This document shows, piece by piece, positions 13,699-19,638 of a stretch of DNA of 19,638 nt. Location: contig JAOZVK010000042.1 of NCBI GenBank assembly GCA_029938185.1, positions 1 through 19,638 of the forward strand. The letters run 5' to 3'. A program made the translations under genes and the position numbers. The notes beneath the pieces were generated by a model that was given only the letters and a program-made list of their open reading frames with translations, had not been told where the DNA came from and ran no database searches. The DNA is from Bacteroidales bacterium. Its GTDB lineage: Bacteria > Bacteroidota > Bacteroidia > Bacteroidales > JAOZVK01. Numbering within the stretch: the stretch's first letter is position 1; each line of letters begins with the position of its first letter.

Positions 13699-16431
13699 AT
13701 GAAGAGACAAATAATAAAAAAAACAGTAAAACGAAAACAAAAAAAAAAAAATCAATCAATACAAATACAACAAAAAACTTTTTTTGAAAAATATTTATCA
13801 TTATACGGTATTTGGATATTAGTAACATCTATAATTGTTATTGGTTTCATTGCTTTTGGAAAATATTTGACAAGCGAGTATTTATTTTTTTTTAAAGATA
13901 TAGGTAGCGATTCAATTAATCAAGATTATCCAGCTTTAATGCATAAAATTTTTCTTTCCCAAGAAAGTACTTTCCATAAGTACTCTTTTTTTACTGGATT
14001 AGGCGATTCTTTTTATTATCAATTCCCAACTGAACCATACGGCTTATTTCGTACATTTTTAACAAATATTGGAATATCATTTTGGGGTGAACAATATTTA
14101 ATTAGTTCACGGTTTCCGAATATATTTATTTTTAATATTTTACTCAGTGGTTTGATTTTCTATTTTTATTTACGAACTATTAATATTAAAAAATTTTCGG
14201 CACTGATAGGAGCTTTATTATTAACTTTTTCTGGTTATTTAATTATTGGCAGTAGTTGGGGGTTTGCAGGACATGTTTTTAGAGCTGTTTTTTTGTTATT
14301 TGCTTTTGAACAATTACTTGTAAAAAAAAGGTGGTATTTTTTCCCATTTGCCATAATTTTTGCGAGCGGAAATATTTTTATATTGTATATATATTCAATA
14401 TTTCTTTTTATTTACGCTGTTTTTAGGTTTTTTTATGTAGAAGGAAACAATTTTTTGGGTTTTTTAAAACTCACCGGAAAGATGGTATTACTTGGTGTAA
14501 TAGGTTTATTAATGAATTTTTCAAGATTATTAGCTGGTTTTTTAAAAATGTTTTTCAGTCCGCGCGTTTCTGGCAGTGCCTCTTATAGCCAAACATTAAG
14601 CGGAGGAGAAGATATTATAGATCAATCAAACCTCTGTGCCACAACATTATTAAGATTTTTTTCAAGTGACATACTTGGCACAGGAAGCAATTTTCAAGGC
14701 TGGCAAAACTATTTTGAAGCACCTTTATTTTATATTGGGTTACTAACACTTCTAATCTTCCCGCAGGTTTTTATACATTTGAACAAACGAAGAAAAATTA
14801 TTTTCGGAAGCTTTCTCGGATTTTGGATTTTAACATTGCTGTTTCCATATTTACGACACGCTTTCCTCGCATTTACAGGTGATTATTTCCGCTACGGGTT
14901 TGACTTTTTTATTCCGTTTACATTATTATTTTATAGCATTTATGCTCTAAATGAATTAGATATAAATTTTAAATTAAATTTACCGCTACTCGTAGGAACA
15001 TTCGTTCTTTTGCTTGTTGTGTTATTCTTTCCATACGATTCAATTCCGATATCAGCTATTGATAATAATTTACGAAAAATAATAGTCCTTTTACTAATTT
15101 TGTATTCTGGTTTAATATTTTTAATGTCAAAACCTCAATATAAATCTTTTGCTCAAATAGGATTAATATTGCTTCTCGTTGTAGAGTTGAGTTATTTTTC
15201 GTATAATTCTTATGATGACAGAGTTCCAGTAACAAAAAAAGAATTTGCTAAAGATAAAGGCGGCTACAAAGACGGAACAATAAAAGCAGTGAGCTATATA
15301 AAATCAATAGATAAATCAGCATTTTATCGTATCGAAAAAGATTATCAATCGGGCAATGCCGAACACAGCAGCCTTAATGATGCACAAGCACAGGGCTACT
15401 ATGGAACAACAAGTTATTCTTCATTTAATCAGTTGAATTATATACGTTTTTTGGAGGAAATTGAGAACATTCAAAAAGGTGACGAAACAGCAACTCGCTG
15501 GGTAAACGGGTTTAGAGGAAGTCCTCTTTTACAGACATTTGCAAATGTAAAATATCATCTCAGCAAAGAAGAGAAGCCAGCATTTATGCGTTTTGCTTTT
15601 GATTCTTTGGCTCGAAAAGAAGGTGTTACAATTCTAAAAAACAGATTTTATCTGCCATTTGGCTACACTTACGACAAATATATTAATTTTGATGATTTTA
15701 AATCGCTTATCTCTTACATGATAAGCAGTCAATCGCTTCAAAACATACAACAAGAATTTGCTCGGATGAACCTACCCCAACTCGGAATTAACATTACCAA
15801 TAAATTACAACCAATTGTAAACAAGGTATATAATTCAAAAGACTTGTTTATTGCAGAAGTGGAATCTTTGGTTGGCGATATTGCATCGGGTGTTTACATG
15901 CAGAAAATTGTGAAACATTCTGTTGATAATTTTCAGAACAGATTGGCTTTATTAAACGGCTTTGTTTATGAAGATGATTCAAACGTTGAAATTAATAATC
16001 TCAGCAGACTTTCAGTACAGGACTCTTCTGTATTTATACCTGCTATGAAGTTTAATTTTGTAAAATATGAAGAATTTGTCAATAATTTGAGAAAAGATAC
16101 TTTCCGAATTGAAGAGTTTAAGCAAAGCAATATAAAAGGAAAAATTTCGATGTCGTCAGAAAAAATGTTATTCTTCACGATTCCTTTTGACAAAGGTTGG
16201 AAAATAAAAGTTAATGGTAAAGAAAATAAACTTTCAAGAGTTAATCTTGGTTTTACGGGAATTATTTTGCCACAAGGCGAACACGATATTGAGTTATATA
16301 ATGTGCCACAATATTCAAGTTTAACATCTTATGTTTCAATTGTTTCAATAATATTATTCTGGCTCTTTTTGGGATATGATATTTATCGAACTGTGCAATC
16401 AAAAGTCCGTAAGGACGACAACTATTGTTAA
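13699..16431 (+). CDS. YfhO-family integral membrane protein
   Basis: A 910-aa protein. A lysine-rich cytoplasmic N-terminus (MKRQIIKKTVKRKQKKKNQ) is followed by about a dozen membrane segments and, near the first loop, the DxxNQDYP-like motif IGSDSINQDYPAL that resembles the acidic site of GT-C type transferases. A large extracytoplasmic part of some 360 residues (from about TKKEFAKDKGGYKDG) carries AFYRIEKDYQSGNAEHSSLN, typical of YfhO proteins, then one last helix (YVSIVSIILFWLFLGYDIY). YfhO relatives are thought to add sugars to wall or membrane glycans from lipid-linked donors. The last codons (TVQSKVRKDD) lie in a REP-like palindrome, so its tail is recruited from repeat DNA. Confidence 0.8.
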   Translation: MKRQIIKKTVKRKQKKKNQSIQIQQKTFFEKYLSLYGIWILVTSIIVIGFIAFGKYLTSEYLFFFKDIGSDSINQDYPALMHKIFLSQESTFHKYSFFTGLGDSFYYQFPTEPYGLFRTFLTNIGISFWGEQYLISSRFPNIFIFNILLSGLIFYFYLRTINIKKFSALIGALLLTFSGYLIIGSSWGFAGHVFRAVFLLFAFEQLLVKKRWYFFPFAIIFASGNIFILYIYSIFLFIYAVFRFFYVEGNNFLGFLKLTGKMVLLGVIGLLMNFSRLLAGFLKMFFSPRVSGSASYSQTLSGGEDIIDQSNLCATTLLRFFSSDILGTGSNFQGWQNYFEAPLFYIGLLTLLIFPQVFIHLNKRRKIIFGSFLGFWILTLLFPYLRHAFLAFTGDYFRYGFDFFIPFTLLFYSIYALNELDINFKLNLPLLVGTFVLLLVVLFFPYDSIPISAIDNNLRKIIVLLLILYSGLIFLMSKPQYKSFAQIGLILLLVVELSYFSYNSYDDRVPVTKKEFAKDKGGYKDGTIKAVSYIKSIDKSAFYRIEKDYQSGNAEHSSLNDAQAQGYYGTTSYSSFNQLNYIRFLEEIENIQKGDETATRWVNGFRGSPLLQTFANVKYHLSKEEKPAFMRFAFDSLARKEGVTILKNRFYLPFGYTYDKYINFDDFKSLISYMISSQSLQNIQQEFARMNLPQLGINITNKLQPIVNKVYNSKDLFIAEVESLVGDIASGVYMQKIVKHSVDNFQNRLALLNGFVYEDDSNVEINNLSRLSVQDSSVFIPAMKFNFVKYEEFVNNLRKDTFRIEEFKQSNIKGKISMSSEKMLFFTIPFDKGWKIKVNGKENKLSRVNLGFTGIILPQGEHDIELYNVPQYSSLTSYVSIVSIILFWLFLGYDIYRTVQSKVRKDDNYC

Positions 16432-16553
16432 ACCACGATGATAATCGTGGTATTAAAAGAACTTATGACATAAAGTCCCTCAAGGGACGAACTATTTTGC
16501 TCTATTCCCACAACTATCGTTGTGGGTTTACAATAGTCTCCGTCCTATCGGAC
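16405..16553. repeat. REP-like array of five tetraloop hairpins
   Basis: Five perfect stems with 4-nt loops: GTCC-GTAA-GGAC (16405-16416), ACCACGAT-GATA-ATCGTGGT (16432-16451), GTCCC-TCAA-GGGAC (16475-16488), CCCACAAC-TATC-GTTGTGGG (16507-16526) and GTCC-TATC-GGAC (16542-16553). The first and third are followed by GACGA and then ACTATT, and the fifth has the same in reverse (AATAGT before it), so the units repeat with one inverted. This resembles REP/BIME sequences moved by TnpA-REP (RAYT) transposases, none of which is in the window. The array may also stop transcription after the YfhO-family gene. Confidence 0.75.
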
Positions 16554-16557
16554 TTTT

Positions 16558-16683
16558 GGCTACCCGTCAAAACTTGGACAGTCTTGTTTATCAAGTATTT
16601 CGTAACAGGATAAAAATCAATCCTGTAAAACCTGTAAATCCTTTCAAAAAATAAAATAATGTCCAATACTATACGTGTAGCCA
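16558..16683. mobile_element. MITE-like palindromic element, copy 2
   Basis: A 126-bp copy of the element at 3644-3760, with the same ends and core and only a few substitutions, plus about 9 extra bases from a repeated CCTGTAAA block in its central hairpin. GACTTTT flanks it on both sides (16551-16557 and 16684-16690). Because the left arm of the surrounding palindrome keeps the uninterrupted version, the empty site can be reconstructed, which supports true insertion with a 7-bp target duplication. It codes for nothing visible. Confidence 0.82.
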
Positions 16684-16765
16684 GACTTTTGATTGCACAG
16701 GTCGATATTTTTTCAGCAAAAATAGATATTACAAAACATATATATTGTTAAACATATTATATTAT

Positions 16766-16796
16766 TTTGATATATATCAACTATGAAGTTAATTTG
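16766..16796 (+). promoter_or_regulatory. Bacteroidetes-type promoter for the porin gene
   Basis: TTTG at 16766-16769, 19 nt, then TTAATTTG at 16789-16796, one base off TAnnTTTG. The ATG at 16840 is 43 nt downstream of the -7 element. It marks the start of a new transcription unit after the glycan locus. Confidence 0.6.
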
Positions 16797-16839
16797 TAGT
16801 AATATTTACAAAAATATATATTAATAAACTCAATCAAAA

Positions 16840-18123
16840 ATGAAAAAACTATATTTATTTATCTCAATTATGATTTTTTCTATGAGTATTTTTGCTCAGG
16901 AAGAAACTAAAACAACTGAATTTTCAATTGATGGACAGTTTCGTACAAGACTTGAACTACAACCTTCAGATGGTGGTCGAAATGTATTGGTAGCAGACGA
17001 AACTGCAGGATTTACACAGTTGTCGCAAAGAAGTAGAATTACTTTTAACTATAAATCGGGAAAACTACAGTCAAAATTTGCAATACAAGATGTTAGATTG
17101 TTTGGCTCAAATAAATCTGTTAAAAGCAACAATGGATCAGGAAACGAACTTGCAGTTCACCAAGCATGGTTAAAATATAAGTTAGCCGATAAGATTTGTG
17201 TAAAACTTGGTCGTCAAGAACTTAATTATGCCGATGCAAGATTATTGTGGAACAAAAACTGGTTACAAGAAGCAGCTTCATACGATGCAGTTGTTTTTCA
17301 AGGACGTGGTGGTCTTAACTGGGATGTGGGTTTTGTTTTAAACTCGGCTGAAAAAAACACAGTAGCAAGTCAATACAGAGCTTTAGGATTTTTTAATATT
17401 TCTAAAAAAATTAATGATAATATAACTGTTAATTTAACTGATCTGTTTGAGGGTTATGAAAATGGTACTACTACTGCACTTTATGGTAAAAATACAATTG
17501 GAATTAATCCTGTACTTAAATTTGGTGCATTAAAATTTAATGCAAGCTTTTATTATCAAAATGGTAAAGTTGCTACTCTTGGTGCAACTCAAGATTATGC
17601 TGGAATGATGTATACAGCTAACATATCGTACAAATTAGGAAAAATAACAATTGGTGCAGGATATGATAGCTATTCGGGTGATGATGATGCTACTGATGAT
17701 AAAAATCAAGTATTTACAACTCCTTATGCTGGAGCACACAAATTTTTTGGTAATACTGATTTTCACCTCAAACTATTTGGTCTAAAAAAAGGAATTAACG
17801 ATATTAATATAAAAGTTAATGCAAGCCTAACTCCCAAAACAAGTATTAATCTTGCATTACATATGATTTCTCTTGGATATGATGATACTTATAAAGATGC
17901 AAACAATGTAGATCAAACTTACAAAAATGTTGGAAACAATATTGATTTTGTTTTGAAACACAAATTTGGTAAAAAAATGGCACTTTTGTTTGGATATTCA
18001 GCAATGTTGGCTAGTGATGAGTATAAAGCAAAAAAACTAGGTGCTGGTACAGATGCTAAATTTCATCAATGGGCATGGGTAATGGTTTCATTTAGTCCTA
18101 ATTTTTTTAAATATAGTAAATAA
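16840..18123 (+). CDS. outer-membrane porin, alginate-export-like beta-barrel
   Basis: A 427-aa protein with a signal peptide (MKKLYLFISIMIFSMSIFAQ, probable cut after Ala-19 or nearby). The mature part starts FSIDGQFRTRLELQPSDGG and continues with alternating strands. LSQRSRITFNYKSGKLQSKF, LAVHQAWLKYKL and VKLGRQELNYADARLLWNKN, followed by a SYDAVVFQG strand, are close to the Alginate_exp barrel family. The C-terminus ends in an aromatic strand (WAWVMVSFSPNFFKY), as expected for BAM-inserted barrels. Its substrate is unknown, and the family includes general porins in Bacteroidota. It has its own promoter and a hairpin after it. Confidence 0.8.
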   Translation: MKKLYLFISIMIFSMSIFAQEETKTTEFSIDGQFRTRLELQPSDGGRNVLVADETAGFTQLSQRSRITFNYKSGKLQSKFAIQDVRLFGSNKSVKSNNGSGNELAVHQAWLKYKLADKICVKLGRQELNYADARLLWNKNWLQEAASYDAVVFQGRGGLNWDVGFVLNSAEKNTVASQYRALGFFNISKKINDNITVNLTDLFEGYENGTTTALYGKNTIGINPVLKFGALKFNASFYYQNGKVATLGATQDYAGMMYTANISYKLGKITIGAGYDSYSGDDDATDDKNQVFTTPYAGAHKFFGNTDFHLKLFGLKKGINDINIKVNASLTPKTSINLALHMISLGYDDTYKDANNVDQTYKNVGNNIDFVLKHKFGKKMALLFGYSAMLASDEYKAKKLGAGTDAKFHQWAWVMVSFSPNFFKYSK

Positions 18124-18250
18124 GTAGCCTTACAAAAGTTTTTCAACATTTATATTTTATTAATTCTCATATTATTAAGATATTAATAGAATGCGTAAGC
18201 AACATTAAATAGGTCGAAGACCTTAATAAAAACTTTAATATAAGAGCAAG

Positions 18251-18279
18251 GTAAAAAAATCTAATTTAGGTTTTTTTAC
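18251..18279 (+). terminator. probable terminator after the porin gene
   Basis: A 12-bp stem with one mismatch (GTAAAAAAATCT against AGGTTTTTTTAC) around a 5-nt AATTT loop, 127 nt after the porin stop. The descending arm holds seven T. It is A/T-rich, so weak as a classical terminator, but well placed and nearly symmetric. A short 5-bp hairpin (AGGTC-GAA-GACCT) lies just before it. Confidence 0.45.
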
Positions 18280-18301
18280 GAATTGTTTTAGTTGTGTATT
18301 T

Positions 18302-18336
18302 TAATTTTGTGCCGATAATGATTTATCTTTATCGGC
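18302..18336 (+). promoter_or_regulatory. -7-like box and leader hairpin before the rhodanese gene
   Basis: TAATTTTG at 18302-18309 matches the -7 consensus, but the nearest TTG upstream is only 16 nt away, so the promoter is uncertain. It is followed at once by a stem GCCGATAA...TTATCGGC (18311-18336, 8 bp, 10-nt loop) that would sit at the 5' end of the mRNA, where it could stabilise the message. It could instead be part of the upstream terminator region. Confidence 0.35.
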
Positions 18337-18375
18337 ATTATTTAATAATTATTTTATATTTTAAAATCTATAAAA

Positions 18376-19395
18376 ATGAAAAAGAACACATTACATTTAT
18401 TACTACTCATACCAATATTTAGTATTTTATTTAGTTGTGGTGGAGGAGCTAACGAAACTGCAGATACAAAAGATACTGTAAAAGTAGAAACAAAAATTAA
18501 TGAATTTGAACTACTTATTGCGCAGATTGAAAAAAATGGGGACTTTATAAATAGCAAAAAAGTTCCAACTATGATTACTGCGACAAAAGTTAAATCAATG
18601 CTTGATAGTGGTTTATATGTTATTGATATTAGAAAAAAAGAAGATTATGAGTCTGGTCATATAAAAGGTGCTGTTAATGTAAAATCTTCGGAAATACTTG
18701 AATATTTAAAGACAATAACTCCAAGTGATTACAAAAAAATTGTTTTGGCATGTTATTCTGGTCAAACAGCAAGTTATACAGCATCATTATTGCAGATTTA
18801 CGGATACAGTAATGTATATGTTTTGAAATGGGGTATGAGTTCTTTGGATAAAAAAATGGCTGATAAAAAATGGTTAAAAAACAAATCAGATAAATTTGCT
18901 GACAAGTTAGAAACTACTGCTAATCCAAAAGGTGAAAAAGGCGAATATCCAACTATATCTACAGGTCTAAAAACAGGGAAAGAAATATTAGAATCAAGAA
19001 TAGAACAGTTATTAAAAGATGGTTTCAAGCCAAAAAAAATAAAATCTGATGAAGTTTTTAATAATAAAGATAAATATTATATTGTAAATTACTGGCCTGC
19101 AAAATTATATAATATTGGTCATCTTCCAAGTGCTATTCAGTACAATCCTAAAAAATCATTAGGACGTTCTACTGAGCTATCTACATTACCTAAAGACAAA
19201 ACTATTGTTGTGTATTGTTTTACAGGACAACATAGTGCATTTGTAACAGCTTATCTTACTCTTTTGGGATATGATGTACGTTCGTTAGTTTATGGAGCTA
19301 ATGGCTTTATGAACAGCATGATGATAGATGAAGAAAAAGGAATTGGTCATGGTTTTTCTAAAAAGAAAATCGAAAAGTGCGATTTAGTAAAATAA
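18376..19395 (+). CDS. lipoprotein with two rhodanese domains
   Basis: A 339-aa protein with a lipoprotein signal: MKKNTLHLLLLIPIFSILFS then Cys21 (lipobox LFSC), followed by a GGG spacer, so it is probably anchored in a periplasm-facing or outer membrane. Two rhodanese domains follow. The first has VIDIRKKEDYESGHIKGAVN and the active loop CYSGQTA (Cys126). The second has IVNYWPAKLYNIGHLPSAIQ, where the usual D-x-R is N-Y-W, and the loop CFTGQHSA (Cys281). Both catalytic cysteines are present, so both may carry a persulfide, although the second lacks the canonical acid and arginine. The sulfur donor and acceptor are unknown. It has no clear partner nearby. Confidence 0.85.
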   Translation: MKKNTLHLLLLIPIFSILFSCGGGANETADTKDTVKVETKINEFELLIAQIEKNGDFINSKKVPTMITATKVKSMLDSGLYVIDIRKKEDYESGHIKGAVNVKSSEILEYLKTITPSDYKKIVLACYSGQTASYTASLLQIYGYSNVYVLKWGMSSLDKKMADKKWLKNKSDKFADKLETTANPKGEKGEYPTISTGLKTGKEILESRIEQLLKDGFKPKKIKSDEVFNNKDKYYIVNYWPAKLYNIGHLPSAIQYNPKKSLGRSTELSTLPKDKTIVVYCFTGQHSAFVTAYLTLLGYDVRSLVYGANGFMNSMMIDEEKGIGHGFSKKKIEKCDLVK

Positions 19396-19412
19396 TTATA
19401 AAAATTCAAAAA

Positions 19413-19432
19413 GGCAGGTGTTTTCACCTGCC
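19413..19432 (-). terminator. hairpin, a rho-independent terminator for minus-strand transcription
   Basis: GGCAGGTG-TTTT-CACCTGCC is a perfect 8-bp GC-rich stem with a 4-nt loop. Read on the minus strand it is followed by TTTTTGAATTTT, the typical U-run, so it best fits the end of a minus-strand transcript coming from beyond the window. On the plus strand it lies 18 nt after the rhodanese stop and may still stop that transcript. Confidence 0.65.
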
Positions 19433-19638
19433 ACCGATATCCTCAAGGCATTAAAACGGAATGTCTAATTATTGTCTCACCCTCAGATATTCAGTACTTT
19501 AACCATTTTAACGAGTTGTTTTTTTAGAGGTCTTGGCTGGTCTTATAAAAATACGTGCAAAAATAGCTTATTTAAGTTTTTTTTTAGTTCCTAAAATGGT
19601 TTTTTATTTTGTTAGTAAGTTTTTTTGCCCTGAATGGG
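19433..19638. other. unassigned sequence at the right edge
   Basis: No frame of useful length, repeat or RNA gene was recognised in these 206 bases. The hairpin to the left suggests a minus-strand gene ends somewhere to the right. T-rich runs (for example 19577-19586) are present but unexplained. Confidence 0.5.

Larger units (their letters stand above)
16391..16700. repeat. 17-bp perfect inverted repeat, 26-bp imperfect, around the REP region
   Basis: CTGTGCAATCAAAAGTC at 16391-16407 is the exact reverse complement of 16684-16700. If the MITE copy (16558-16683) is removed, the right arm becomes GTCCTATCGGACTTTTGATT and onward, matching the left arm over about 26 bp with two mismatches, both in the tetraloop. 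The left arm encodes the end of the YfhO-family protein. This is a large palindromic REP unit (BIME-like) that was split by the MITE. Confidence 0.85.

Noticed and set aside
16405..16553. Repeated hairpins as a possible CRISPR array
   Set aside because: The units differ in sequence and length, spacing is irregular, and there is no identical direct repeat.
16425..16613. Plus-strand open frame after the YfhO-family gene
   Set aside because: It consists of REP hairpins and part of the MITE, with no protein-like composition.

Overview
The window is very AT-rich DNA that looks like Bacteroidota (probably Bacteroidales-like). The grounds are Bacteroidetes-type promoters (TTTG, 19 nt, TAnnTTTG) before two genes, weak Shine-Dalgarno signals, a YfhO-family membrane protein, an alginate-export-like porin, and HEPN/MNT and PIN toxin-antitoxin modules of the kind common there. 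Most of it (about 340 to 16430) is a surface-polysaccharide locus. No tRNA, rRNA or CRISPR array was seen.

Layout. Bases 31-252 hold the tail of a broken AAA/PD-(D/E)XK-like gene. Bases 343-3418 are a tight run of two GT4 glycosyltransferases and a SAM methyltransferase. Bases 3421-4469 are a ruined HEPN/MNT toxin-antitoxin pair: the mntA-like gene is split by a 587-bp element with terminal inverted repeats and a TTA target duplication, that element contains a smaller MITE-like element, and the hepT-like gene has lost its front. Bases 4473-12357 carry a methyltransferase, a PIN toxin-antitoxin pair, a GT4 glycosyltransferase, a zinc-ribbon methyltransferase, a radical SAM/SPASM-like enzyme, another methyltransferase and an AsnB-type amidotransferase. 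A Wzx-like flippase (minus strand) meets asnB tail to tail. A divergent 910-aa YfhO-family protein follows, then REP-like hairpins and the second MITE copy. The right end (16840-19395) is a porin and a double-rhodanese lipoprotein, which look unrelated to the glycan locus.

The most striking feature is a fossil record of tandem duplication between 4473 and 12357. Pieces of the same genes recur in the same order between the intact ones: a second end of the 4473 methyltransferase, a second start of the 6219 glycosyltransferase, a second body and end of that glycosyltransferase, a second start plus end of the radical SAM gene, and a short asnB piece that differs from asnB only at synonymous sites in its shared codons. 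I infer an ancestral unit of methyltransferase - glycosyltransferase - radical SAM - methyltransferase - asnB that was duplicated and then trimmed so that each gene survived once, apart from the second methyltransferase slot, which now holds two different genes.

Working together, the glycosyltransferases, methyltransferases, amidotransferase and radical SAM enzyme would build and decorate a repeat-unit glycan at the inner membrane. The flippase would move the lipid-linked unit across, and the YfhO-like protein may add a further sugar on the periplasmic side. The exact sugar structure cannot be read from sequence alone.
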